From Methylocystis sp. L43 (GTDB taxonomy: Bacteria; Pseudomonadota; Alphaproteobacteria; Rhizobiales; Beijerinckiaceae): a DNA stretch of 64,000 nucleotides. A program made the position numbers and the translations under genes. The notes under the pieces are model-generated. The model saw only the letters and a program-made list of their open reading frames with translations. It was not told the origin of the DNA and made no database searches. Shown here piece by piece: positions 55,593-64,000 of the stretch; positions within the stretch are counted from its first letter, which is position 1; each line of letters begins with the position of its first letter. The stretch covers positions 62,001 to 126,000 of the forward strand of contig NZ_JADNRA010000031.1 in the NCBI RefSeq assembly GCF_015709525.1, in the 5' to 3' direction.

Positions 55593-55785
55593 GTTTGTCC
55601 GTTCGCTTGCGGGCCGGCCGCGCAAAGAGGCTTGCATCCGTGGGAGCCTGCGTTATTGTGACGTACGCCCCACCTCTAACGGGCAGGGTGCGCCGACCCG
55701 CCGGGCCCCCAGGAGATGGGGGTCTGAGGGCAACTGCGGGCGATCTTGACCAATATGCTGCGCTTTGCGCGGCTGCGGAGGCTGA

Positions 55786-56571
55786 ATGGCTCCTACCTCT
55801 TCGATTAGGGCCGCGAATGACCAGAGGGACGGCGCGCGCGCCGCTCGGCCGAATGGCGCCGACGGCGCCCGCACGACAATAGAGGCGGATCGCATCGACG
55901 TCGCCATCGCCGATAAGAGCCCGCTGATCCTCGCAGGGCTGGACAAGCTGTTGTCCGACGACCGGCGATTCACGCTTGTGGCGAAGCTGACGGACGGTGA
56001 AGAGTTTCTCGAAGCGGCGCGCCAGCAGAAATTCACCATCGCCGTGATCGGCTGGCAATTGCCGACGCTGCACGCCCGCGACGTCTTGCGCGCCCTGTCG
56101 CGTCAAGTCGCGGCGCCCAAAATCGTCGTCTACAGCGGCACCAATGATCCCGCCGCGCCGGCCGAGACTCTGCAGCTCGGCGGCGCGGGCTTCGTTTCGA
56201 AGCGGGCACCGCCGGAGCGGCTCCTCGACGTGCTTGCGGCGGTGGCGGCGGGCGACATGGTGTTTCCCTTCGTCGACATCCGCAAGATGCGCAGCGACCC
56301 GCTGGAGAATCTAACTCTGCGGGAGCGCAGCCTGCTCTCGGCGCTCGGCTCCGGGCACACCAACAGCCAGCTCGCCAAGGATTTCGGCGTCTCGATCAAC
56401 ACGATCAAATTTCATCTGCGCAATCTTTTCGAAAAGCTCGACGTGCGCAATCGGGCGCAGGCGATCGCGCTGTTTTTGGAGATGAAGCACGGCGCATATC
56501 CAGGCGGCGCCGGCGGGCGCAGCATGGAGCCAGCGGGCTCGTCGCGCGGACGCCGGCATCGCTCGGACTGA
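55786..56571 (+). CDS. LuxR/NarL-type regulator with atypical receiver domain
   Basis: A 261-residue regulator. Residues about 35-160 have the shape of a response-regulator receiver (DVAIADKSPLILAGLDKLL, VVYSGTNDP, GGAGFVSKRAPPERLLDVL). The strand that normally ends in the phosphorylated Asp reads FTIAVIGWQLPTLHA, so the acceptor is replaced by Gly. The C-terminal LuxR helix-turn-helix is intact (LTLRERSLLSALGSGHTNSQLAKDFGVSINTIKFHLRNLFEKLDVRNRAQAIAL). The Lys of the switch region is kept. No histidine kinase is nearby. It may respond to a ligand or protein rather than phosphorylation. It lies 760 bases upstream of the polyketide synthase gene and could regulate it, which is inference. Confidence 0.85.
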   Translation: MAPTSSIRAANDQRDGARAARPNGADGARTTIEADRIDVAIADKSPLILAGLDKLLSDDRRFTLVAKLTDGEEFLEAARQQKFTIAVIGWQLPTLHARDVLRALSRQVAAPKIVVYSGTNDPAAPAETLQLGGAGFVSKRAPPERLLDVLAAVAAGDMVFPFVDIRKMRSDPLENLTLRERSLLSALGSGHTNSQLAKDFGVSINTIKFHLRNLFEKLDVRNRAQAIALFLEMKHGAYPGGAGGRSMEPAGSSRGRRHRSD

Positions 56572-57332
56572 GCGCGGCAGCGCGGCTTTGCGGCAAAAAC
56601 TTGATCCAGCCGTTCCATCGTCGCGCTGATCAGGGCGCAGTCGAGGCCGCCTCCCGACGGCGCAACATCCCCAGCAGAGCCTGTCCCGTGCGAGCGAGGC
56701 GGTCGACGCCGATCTGCCCGATCTCCCGCAGACGATGCGCTGTCGCGAATGGATGGGTGGTCGAGGCGGCGATTTTGCCATCACCCCTGCGCCGATCACG
56801 AGTGGCGCGCTGTCTCAGCTGATCGTGCGTAGGTGCGATTTCGATGAGGAAGCGCCGAGGGCTCGGGGGAGTTCATCCGCCCAGCGCTTAAGCGCGCCTG
56901 CCGGGTTTCCGGTCACGAGTGCACAGTGAATACGCTCCCGCGCTAGATTTAAATGCGTCCAATTTGCGACTGAACCGTTTTTGTCACTCTTGTGACAGTC
57001 GCTCAAAAGAAATTGGCGAGCATTTAGCCCATCCTATTGACTTGCGACTTACCATCAATTAGCGGACATGCTGCAGTGCACTTTAACCTGTGGATGTTGC
57101 CGGTCGAATACCCTCTAATTGTTTTTAATCGGAGAATCTCGGATGCCTAATTATCCATTTCGGACATGCATTTGGAGGCAACAGCGCGAAATATACATCC
57201 TATCCCCAAACAATCAGGTCGGCGCCGCTTTTAAGGCCTGACCCGATTGCTTAGGACTTCAATAAAAGAGCCTCGCATGCGCGCTTTGGCGACGCATGAT
57301 CCCAACCACCTGCGCACAGCCAGAGATATCCC
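56572..57332. promoter_or_regulatory. Long non-coding region upstream of the polyketide synthase
   Basis: 761 bases without a convincing gene. The first 370 bases are GC-rich and hold only short overlapping frames with no family resemblance, possibly decayed coding DNA. From about 56930 the composition turns AT-rich. It contains a 16-bp inverted repeat TGTCAC-TCTT-GTGACA (56982-56997), two copies of CGGACATGC (57063-57071 and 57161-57169, 98 bases apart), and a 32-codon open frame at 57143-57241. This is the probable control region of the polyketide genes. Confidence 0.55.
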
Positions 57333-60300
57333 ATGGACGAACGCAATCTGAACCTTCAGCAATCGGGACTTCGCGGCGAGATCGGAGAGTTGGAGCCGAT
57401 CGCAATCATCGGCGTGGGATGCCGGTTCCCCGGAGGCGCGAACAGTCCAGACGCATACTGGGACCTCCTCGTCTCCGGCCGCCCGGCGATCCGCGAGGTG
57501 CCTGAAGACCGCTGGAGCCTGGATCGGTTCTATAACGAGAATCCCGATAAACCGAACAAGATCTACACTCGCAAAGGCGGCTTTCTCGACGAGGCGGTCC
57601 ATCGCTTTGATGCTGCGTTCTTCAACATATCGCCGCGTGAGGCGGTCCATATAGACCCGCAGCAGCGACTGCTCATGGAGGTGGCGTGGGAATCCATGGA
57701 GGACGCTGGCGTCGTTCCGGAAACGCTCGCGGGCTCCGAAACAGGCGTCTACATTGGCGGCTTCACGCTCGACAGCATGCTCGATCAGCTGAGCCCGTTT
57801 AATCGGGAGAATATCAGCATCCATTCGGGCACCGGCGCGCTGATGACGCTGCTGTCGAATCGCCTGTCCTACTTCTTCGACTTGCGCGGCCCGAGCCTTT
57901 CGGTGGACACCGCCTGCTCTTCGTCGCTCGTGGCCGTGCATCTCGCCTGCCAGGATATTTGGCGTGGTCATGTTTCCATGGCGCTGGCGGGCGGCGTTAA
58001 CGTCATGCTGCGTCCCGAGTATCCGATGATCATGGGCAAGGGCCACTTCCTGGCGCCGGACGGCTATTGCAAGAGTTTCGACGAACGCGCCAATGGCTAT
58101 GCGCGCGGCGAGGGCGCCGGCGTGATCCTGCTCAAGCCCTATGCCGCCGCCATGCGCGATGGAGATCACGTCTACGCGACGATACGCGGCACGGGCGTCA
58201 ATCAGGACGGGCGCACCGACGGCATCACAATGCCGAGCGGCGAGGCGCAGGAGGCGCTGATTCGGCGTGTCTACGCTCAAAGCGGCGTGCCATTCAGCAG
58301 TGTGCGCTACGTCGAGGCGCATGGCACGGGGACGCCGGTGGGCGATCCGATCGAAGCCGGCGTGCTTGGACGCACGATCGGCGCCGGCCGCGACGCTGAC
58401 GAGGCCTGTCTGATCGGTTCGGCGAAATCGACGATCGGTCATCTCGAAGCGGCGGCGGGCGTCGCCGGACTCATCAAGGCGGCGCTCTGTCTTGATCGAG
58501 GGGCCGTGCCGCCGCAAGCCAATCTGCAGAATCCCAACCCGAAGATTCCCTTCCAGGAACTCGGCGTTCGCTTGCCGACCAGCCTCGAGCCGTTTTCGCA
58601 GGGCGATGAGGACGTATTTTGCGGAGTCAATTCTTTCGGCTTTGGCGGCACCAACGCGCATGTGGTCCTTCAGCGCGCAGAGAAGCCGCGGTTGGAAGAG
58701 AAGAAGGATGGGTCGGCGGGAGAGCAGATCCTCACCCTTTCCGGCCGCGATCCCAAAGTGCTCACCATTCTCGCCCGCTCTTATGCGCAGATGCTCTCGC
58801 GCGGCAGACGTGCGGCGCTTGAGGACATTTGCCATTCGGCGCGAATCCGACGCTCCGCCCATGAATGCCGACTGAGCGTCGTCGCCGCTTCGGCCGCCGA
58901 AATGGCGACGGAGCTCGAGCAGTTCGCCGCACATGGCTATAGCGACCACGTCATTCAGGGCAAGGCGGCTCGGCGAGCCGAATCGCGACCGGTTTTCGTG
59001 TTTACCGGCATGGGGCCACAATGGTGGGGCATGGGCCGGCAATTGCTCGAGAATGAACCGGTCTTCCGCAAGGCGGCGGAGGAGATCGACGCGATCTTCC
59101 GCCCGCTCGCCGGCTTCTCGATTCTCGAGGAGATGCGCGAGGAAAAAAGCCGCTCACGGGTCAAAGAGACGCGTATCGCGCAACCCGCAAATTTCGTCGT
59201 GCAGGTCGCCTTGGCCGAACTTCTCCGTTCCTGGGGCGTCTATCCGGCGGCGGTGGTCGGACACAGCGTCGGCGAGGTGAGCGCCGCCTATGTCTCGGGG
59301 GCGCTCAGCCTCGAGGACGCCGTCGCTGTCTCTTATCATCGCAGCCGACTTCAGCAGCTGGCCGCCGGCAAGGGGCGCATGCTGGCGACCGGTCTCAACA
59401 GAGAGCAGGCCGAGCGCATTCTGGAGTCCTATCCGGATACAGTTTCGGTCGCCGCGATCAACAGCGTGTCAACGGTCACGCTGGCTGGCGATGGCGAAGC
59501 GCTGGCGTCAATCGCCGAGCAGCTCGCAAAGGACGAAATATTCAATCGATTCCTCGATGTCGAAGTCGCCTATCACAGCCCCCAGATGGAGGCGCTGAAG
59601 CCGGAGCTGCGGGAGTCGCTGCGCGGGCTTCGCCCGCAAACGCCGCACACGACGCTCTATTCCACCGTCACCGGTCGTCGCGTCGAAGGGTCCGACTTGG
59701 ACGCGGAATATTGGTGCGGCAACATGCGGGAGCCTGTGCTGTTCGCCGATGCGATGGTCGCCATGGTGACCGACGGACTGAGCGGCTTTCTCGAGGTCGG
59801 CCCGCATCCCGTGCTCGCGACGTCGATCAAGGAAGTTCTGCGCGCCAGCGAAGCGGGCGGCGTTTCGATCGCCACCTTACGCCGTGAGCATCCTGAGCGC
59901 GCGACGGTGCTCGCCGCTCTCGGCGCGCTCTATGTGAACGGCTATGACGTGAACTGGCGCGCGCTTTCTCCCGCCGGCGCGCGCTTCGTGAAGCTGCCTC
60001 TGTATCCCTGGCAGCGGGAATATTATTGGAACGAGACGAGCGCCGCCGCGATCGATCGACTTGGCCACACGGAGCACCCGCTGCTGGGAAGCCGCGTGTC
60101 GTCGCCCATGCCGACATGGGAGCATGATCTCGGCAGGCCATCGATCTCCTATCTGGCCGATCACGTCATCGAGGGATCAATCATCTTTCCGGCCGCCGGC
60201 TATATCGAGCAGGGTCTGGCGATGGCGTCGCTGCTTGACGGCGGACAGGCCAGTTACACGCTCGAAGACCTTTCGTTCCTCAGGCCGCTCGTCTTCCCGA

Positions 60301-63300
60301 CTCTCAAAGATCCGATTGTTCGGGCGACCTACGATCGGAGCTTGAGGGAGTTCCAGATCTACGGTCAGACGGATGACGAAACCCAGTCATGGACGCTGCA
60401 TGCGGTGGGCCGGGTGCTCGCCTTGCCGTCGCCTCGCAGCGGCGCCGAGTCTTTGGCGCAGGTGAAGGAGAGAATAGGGGAGTCGGTCGACGTCGCCGAG
60501 CTTTATGATCGGTTGGCCGCGCATGGGCTGGCGTATGGTCCGCACTTCCGCACGATTCGCAGTCTGATGCGGAACGGCGACGAGATACTGGCGGAGCTTG
60601 AGGTGATTCAGGGGCCCTCGGAGGAGCTTGAGGCCTATCGGCTTCATCCGGCGCTCCTTGACGGCGCCATCCAAACGCTTGTGGGCGCGATCGGCGATAA
60701 GCTCCAGGAATCGACCTATCTGCCGGTTGGCGTTGGTCGAGTGGTTTTTCACGCTGGAAGCGGCGCCCCGCTCTGGGCGCACGGGCGCGTGAACGATCAT
60801 TCCTCGGAAGGGTTCGAAGGCGACCTCATTCTCTATCGCGCGGATGGCAGCGTCGCGGCGGAAGTCCTCGGCGTCCGATGCAAGGCGCTCCACACGAAAA
60901 AGCTCACGCCAGAAGAGCGGCTTGAAAGCCGATCCTACGGGCTCGCTTGGGAGGTCAAGCCGCTCAGCGAAACCGATCAACAGGCCGGAGACTGTCTGCT
61001 CTTCGCCGCAAATCCGAACTCTTGCAAAGAACTCGCGGCCGCGCTTGAAGAGACCGGAGCCAAAGTTCGGACGGTGGATTCGCAGTCGCTGACGGACGTC
61101 GTCGCCGCGCTCAAGCTTGTCGACGAAAGCCCGCAGCTTAGCGCCATCGTCTTCCTGGGCGAATCGACGCCAGGCGCGCACGATGCGGTGAGCGATCTTG
61201 GCGAAGCCAAGCGCCTCCTCCGCCTTGCGCAAGCGCTAGAAGGTCGGGACGCGGGCGAGGATGCTTCCCCCAGACTGTTCGTCGTGACGTCGCTCGCGCA
61301 GCCCTTGCCGGGTTCGCAGACGGTGAATCTGGCGCACGCCGCGCTGATCGGTCTGGCGCGCACGATCGCCGGCGAAAATCCCCAATTCAGATGCACCGCC
61401 GTCGACGTCGATCCCCTTGAGGCGAGCCGCAGTCTCCTCGCTCGGCAAATCCTCAGCGACGATCCCGAGACTGAGGTCGCGTTGCGGGGCGATGTGCGGC
61501 GCGTGCAGCGGCTTGTTCCGGCGGCCGCTCTCCGCCAGGAGGAGGAGGAGCCCGAGACACGCACCGTCTCCGCCACCTCCGTACAGGCCTTCCGCCTGTC
61601 GCGGGGAGCCGAGAACCGCCTCGAGAGCCTGCGCTTCGAGGAGGCTCCTCGGCCGGCTCCCGCCGCAGGCGAAATCGAAATCGAAATCAAGGCCGCAGCG
61701 CTCAACTTCAAGGACGTGCTGAAGGTCCTGGGCATGTTGCCCGCCAAGGCTTTGGAGGGCTCCTATCACGGCGCGGAACTCGGCATGGAGGCGGCGGGCG
61801 TCGTCACCGCCGTCGGCGAAGGGGTGACGGCCTATAAGGTCGGCGACGAGTTGATGGGCTCGTTCAAAGGCTCCTTCAGCTCCCATGTGCGCGTGCCCGT
61901 CGATTGCCTGCTCGCCATGCGCAAGCCTTCGTCCTTGACGTTTGAAGAGGCCGCCAGCGTTCCCGTCATCTTCTTGACCGCCTATTACGCCCTGCATGAC
62001 ATCGCACGGCTGAAGGCTGGCGAAACCGTGCTCATTCACGCCGCCGCCGGCGGCGTGGGGCTCGCGGCGATCCAGGTCGCGAAATCAATCGGCGCACGCA
62101 TATTCGTCACGTCGGGGAGCGAGGCGAAACGCGATTATCTGCGCACGCTGGGCGTGGAGCAGGTCTTCGACTCGCGCAGCCTTGAATTCGCCGACGGCGT
62201 CCTGAAATCGACTGGCGGCCGGGGCGTCGACGTCGTCCTCAACTCCATCGCGGGAGACACGTTGATCAAAAGCTTGGAGGTGACGGCCCCCTTCGGACGC
62301 TTCGTGGAGATCGGCAAGCGCGACATCGTCGAGAACGCGCGCCTGCCGCTGCTGCCCTTCAACAAGAATCTCCTGTTTGCAGCGATTGATCTCGACCGAC
62401 TCATGGCCGAGCAGCCGAGTGCGATTCGGGAACTTCTCGCCCAGATCTGGGACCGGTTCGAGCAAGGCGATCTCCGCCCCACGCCTGTGACCGTCTTCCC
62501 GCTGCACGAGGCCGCGGACGCGTTCCGGTTCATGGCGCAATCAAAGCAGACGGGTAAAATCGTCCTGTCGTTCAGCGACCCGGCGCGCGTCGAAGTCGTG
62601 CCGGAGGAAGTCGAGAAAAAGCTGATTCAGCCGAAAGCCACCTACATGGTGACCGGCGGCTTCAGCGGCTTCGGCCTGAACGCTGCGCGTTGGCTGGCGC
62701 AGCAAGGGGCGGAGAATCTGGTCCTCGTCAGCCGCAGCGGCGCCGCCTCCAGCGAGGCGCGACGCGCGGTGACGGCGCTCGAAGCGCAAGGCGTCAACGT
62801 GGTGAGCATCGCCGCCGACGTCAGCGTCGAAGCCGACGTGGCGGAGATGATGGCGCGGATCGACCTCGAGCTTCCGCCGCTACGCGGCGTGGTGCATTCG
62901 GCGGCCGTGTTGGACGACACCGTGCTTTCTGGACTCACCGACGAACGGTTCGACGCGGTCTATCGCCCCAAGGCGGTCGGCGCCTGGAATCTGCACCATG
63001 TGACTCGCAACGCGCCGTTGGACTTCTTCCTGTGTTTTTCGTCGATTTCGGCGCTCATCGGCAATCCTGGGCAAGGAAACTATGTCGCGGCCAACGTCTT
63101 CCTCGACATGCTCGCGCACTACCGGCAGACGCTCGGCCTTCCCGGTCAAAGCGTCAATTGGGGCGCGATCGGCGACGTCGGAATGCTGACGCGCGACAAG
63201 ACGGTTGCGCAGCACCTCGCGCGGGCAGGCATCCAGCCAATTTCTTCCACGGAGGCGCTCGAGGATCTGGAAGGATCTCTGCTTCAGGGGACGGCGCAAT

Positions 63301-63692
63301 TCGCCTATGTCGACGTCGACTGGTCCAAGTGGGCGTCCACCCATCCGGCGAGTTCGGCTCCCCGCTTCGCGCCTCTTGTCAGCGAGGCCCGCGACGAGTC
63401 CGACAGCGTCATCGACCGGGTCCGCGCTGAACTGGCGCAGATTGAGCCGGAACAGCGCGGCGAGCACATTGTCGGCGTCGTTCGTCGCGTCGTCGGAGAG
63501 ACTCTTCGCATCCCCTGCGATCGCATCGATATAGACGCTCAATTGTCCGATATGGGCATCGACTCGTTGATGGCCGTTGAATTGCAGGTCGCGGTCAAAG
63601 CGACGCTGGGCGTCGAAGTTTCTCTCATGGAGCTCATGAAGGGACGAACCGTCGCGTCGCTCGGTCGAGATTTGCTGAAGCGTTTAGGCTGA
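57333..63692 (+). CDS. Fully reducing type I polyketide synthase, KS-AT-DH-ER-KR-ACP
   Basis: A 2119-residue single-module synthase. KS: C195 in VDTACSSSLVAVH, His in VEAHGTGTPVGDP and in KSTIGHLEAAAG. AT: S645 in VGHSVGEVSAAY, with VAYH at the position where malonyl enzymes have HAFH. DH: H-x3-G-x4-P (HVIEGSIIFP), GLAYGPHF and LLDGAIQ. A structural KR half follows. ER: HAAAGGVGLAAIQ near residue 1568. KR: VTGGFSGFG near 1772 with Ser/Tyr in FSSISALIGNPGQGNYVAANV and LDD of B-type reductases. ACP: S2078 in MGIDSLMAVEL. All catalytic residues seem present, so it should build a saturated chain, probably iteratively. No thioesterase is fused, and release may use the next gene. Confidence 0.94.
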   Translation: MDERNLNLQQSGLRGEIGELEPIAIIGVGCRFPGGANSPDAYWDLLVSGRPAIREVPEDRWSLDRFYNENPDKPNKIYTRKGGFLDEAVHRFDAAFFNISPREAVHIDPQQRLLMEVAWESMEDAGVVPETLAGSETGVYIGGFTLDSMLDQLSPFNRENISIHSGTGALMTLLSNRLSYFFDLRGPSLSVDTACSSSLVAVHLACQDIWRGHVSMALAGGVNVMLRPEYPMIMGKGHFLAPDGYCKSFDERANGYARGEGAGVILLKPYAAAMRDGDHVYATIRGTGVNQDGRTDGITMPSGEAQEALIRRVYAQSGVPFSSVRYVEAHGTGTPVGDPIEAGVLGRTIGAGRDADEACLIGSAKSTIGHLEAAAGVAGLIKAALCLDRGAVPPQANLQNPNPKIPFQELGVRLPTSLEPFSQGDEDVFCGVNSFGFGGTNAHVVLQRAEKPRLEEKKDGSAGEQILTLSGRDPKVLTILARSYAQMLSRGRRAALEDICHSARIRRSAHECRLSVVAASAAEMATELEQFAAHGYSDHVIQGKAARRAESRPVFVFTGMGPQWWGMGRQLLENEPVFRKAAEEIDAIFRPLAGFSILEEMREEKSRSRVKETRIAQPANFVVQVALAELLRSWGVYPAAVVGHSVGEVSAAYVSGALSLEDAVAVSYHRSRLQQLAAGKGRMLATGLNREQAERILESYPDTVSVAAINSVSTVTLAGDGEALASIAEQLAKDEIFNRFLDVEVAYHSPQMEALKPELRESLRGLRPQTPHTTLYSTVTGRRVEGSDLDAEYWCGNMREPVLFADAMVAMVTDGLSGFLEVGPHPVLATSIKEVLRASEAGGVSIATLRREHPERATVLAALGALYVNGYDVNWRALSPAGARFVKLPLYPWQREYYWNETSAAAIDRLGHTEHPLLGSRVSSPMPTWEHDLGRPSISYLADHVIEGSIIFPAAGYIEQGLAMASLLDGGQASYTLEDLSFLRPLVFPTLKDPIVRATYDRSLREFQIYGQTDDETQSWTLHAVGRVLALPSPRSGAESLAQVKERIGESVDVAELYDRLAAHGLAYGPHFRTIRSLMRNGDEILAELEVIQGPSEELEAYRLHPALLDGAIQTLVGAIGDKLQESTYLPVGVGRVVFHAGSGAPLWAHGRVNDHSSEGFEGDLILYRADGSVAAEVLGVRCKALHTKKLTPEERLESRSYGLAWEVKPLSETDQQAGDCLLFAANPNSCKELAAALEETGAKVRTVDSQSLTDVVAALKLVDESPQLSAIVFLGESTPGAHDAVSDLGEAKRLLRLAQALEGRDAGEDASPRLFVVTSLAQPLPGSQTVNLAHAALIGLARTIAGENPQFRCTAVDVDPLEASRSLLARQILSDDPETEVALRGDVRRVQRLVPAAALRQEEEEPETRTVSATSVQAFRLSRGAENRLESLRFEEAPRPAPAAGEIEIEIKAAALNFKDVLKVLGMLPAKALEGSYHGAELGMEAAGVVTAVGEGVTAYKVGDELMGSFKGSFSSHVRVPVDCLLAMRKPSSLTFEEAASVPVIFLTAYYALHDIARLKAGETVLIHAAAGGVGLAAIQVAKSIGARIFVTSGSEAKRDYLRTLGVEQVFDSRSLEFADGVLKSTGGRGVDVVLNSIAGDTLIKSLEVTAPFGRFVEIGKRDIVENARLPLLPFNKNLLFAAIDLDRLMAEQPSAIRELLAQIWDRFEQGDLRPTPVTVFPLHEAADAFRFMAQSKQTGKIVLSFSDPARVEVVPEEVEKKLIQPKATYMVTGGFSGFGLNAARWLAQQGAENLVLVSRSGAASSEARRAVTALEAQGVNVVSIAADVSVEADVAEMMARIDLELPPLRGVVHSAAVLDDTVLSGLTDERFDAVYRPKAVGAWNLHHVTRNAPLDFFLCFSSISALIGNPGQGNYVAANVFLDMLAHYRQTLGLPGQSVNWGAIGDVGMLTRDKTVAQHLARAGIQPISSTEALEDLEGSLLQGTAQFAYVDVDWSKWASTHPASSAPRFAPLVSEARDESDSVIDRVRAELAQIEPEQRGEHIVGVVRRVVGETLRIPCDRIDIDAQLSDMGIDSLMAVELQVAVKATLGVEVSLMELMKGRTVASLGRDLLKRLG

Positions 63693-63747
63693 CAGCAACT
63701 GACCAGTCTATCAGATCTGCACCTGCTGAGTTCGAGGAACATAACAA

Positions 63748-64000
63748 ATGCGCATTGAAGCCGTGAAGGCCGCCTTGCCGTCGCGCAAGCTGTCGAATGA
63801 AGACATCCTTCAGATTGTCCGTGAAAGCAGCGAAGCGACGTATGACGGCGATCTCGACGCGGCGATAAAGAGAATCGAGAGCTGGCTGACCTACAGCGGC
63901 GCGCAGACGCGTTACACGCTTGAGGAAAACGAAACGCCGTTGAGCGTCTTGACCGGCGCCATCGACGCGGCGCTGGAAGAAGCGAAATGTACCAAAGACG
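63748..64000 (+). CDS. 3-oxoacyl-ACP synthase III-like protein, 3'-truncated by window edge
   Basis: The first 84 codons only. The start MRIEAVKAALPSRKLSNEDILQIV and the segment WLTYSGAQTRYTLEENETPLSVLTGAIDAALEEAK resemble the N-terminus of ketosynthase-III (FabH/CerJ-like) proteins, where an SG-x-x-x-R element precedes the first core strand. The catalytic Cys lies beyond the window. GAGGA is nine bases before the ATG. It is 55 bases after the polyketide synthase stop and on the same strand, so it is likely cotranscribed, possibly priming, extending or releasing the polyketide chain. Confidence 0.7.
   Translation, partial: MRIEAVKAALPSRKLSNEDILQIVRESSEATYDGDLDAAIKRIESWLTYSGAQTRYTLEENETPLSVLTGAIDAALEEAKCTKD

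Noticed and set aside
55706-55722. CCCCC-N7-GGGGG hairpin before the response regulator gene as a riboswitch or attenuator
   Set aside because: Short, isolated and without T-run or alternative pairing partner that I could find.
56311-57006. Minus-strand open frames between the response regulator gene and the PKS control region
   Set aside because: Fragments such as HCALVTGNPAGALKRWADELPRALG look protein-like, but no single frame continues and no family is recognisable. At most a decayed remnant.
57231-59042. 603-codon open frame on the minus strand antisense to the PKS KS-AT region
   Set aside because: It is Arg/His-rich with no family motif and mirrors the strong codon bias of the plus-strand PKS gene, a common artefact in GC-rich coding DNA.

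Overview
The window is GC-rich, gene-dense chromosomal DNA from an alphaproteobacterium. The order of its division and cell-wall cluster, the glnB-glnA pair, the chorismate mutase/hisC/tyrC group and the Omp25/31-like porin point to Hyphomicrobiales. A Methylocystaceae or Beijerinckiaceae relative is plausible, but that is inference from gene content and no marker here settles the genus. I saw no tRNA, 5S/16S/23S rRNA, CRISPR array, insertion sequence or integrase. RNase P RNA is present.

Layout. 1-9.8 kb: the 3' part of glmS, a FAD-dependent oxidoreductase with a Tat-like leader, and a surface-polysaccharide block (ABC-2 permease and ATPase of the Wzm/Wzt type, a lone LptF/LptG-family permease, a DxD glycosyltransferase-like protein, and two tandem paralogous GT4-like glycosyltransferases). 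9.9-16.7 kb: an outer-membrane beta-barrel protein with a strong terminator, hrcA, priA, a small membrane protein, a type II NADH dehydrogenase and a His-rich SmbP-like protein. 16.87-17.25 kb: rnpB. 17.6-38.2 kb: a nearly complete dcw cluster, rsmH-ftsL-ftsI-murE-murF-mraY-murD-ftsW-murG-murC-[RHH/PIN toxin-antitoxin]-murB-orf-ddl-ftsQ-ftsA-ftsZ-lpxC, mostly with start/stop overlaps and ending after ftsZ in a clear terminator. mraZ is not at the head of the cluster. 38.3-46.7 kb: bamD, an esterase, recN, a chorismate-mutase-domain gene, a second PIN-toxin module on the opposite strand, hisC, tyrC and a methyltransferase. 46.6-55.6 kb: a PHA-granule-region protein, an extensin-like protein, a second methyltransferase, a solitary PstS-like protein, glnB-glnA with a perfect terminator, a mercaptopyruvate sulfurtransferase, a cysteine-cluster protein, DUF3108 and DUF1190-like proteins, and a 37-residue one-helix membrane protein with its own terminator. 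55.8-64 kb: an atypical response regulator, about 760 bp of AT-richer non-coding DNA, a 2119-residue fully reducing type I polyketide synthase and the start of a ketosynthase-III-like gene.

How it fits together. The central block builds the murein precursor (MurC-F, MraY, MurG, Ddl, MurB) and the division machine (FtsL, I, W, Q, A, Z), then lipid A (LpxC) and outer-membrane assembly (BamD). GlmS at the left end feeds amino sugars to the same pathway. Two PIN-domain toxin-antitoxin modules have entered otherwise conserved housekeeping clusters. Each has a readable sigma70-type promoter and an inverted repeat with a CTAC-N3-GTAG core. The most novel items are the second module, whose antitoxin has an unusual N-terminal domain, and the polyketide locus at the right end with its candidate operator.
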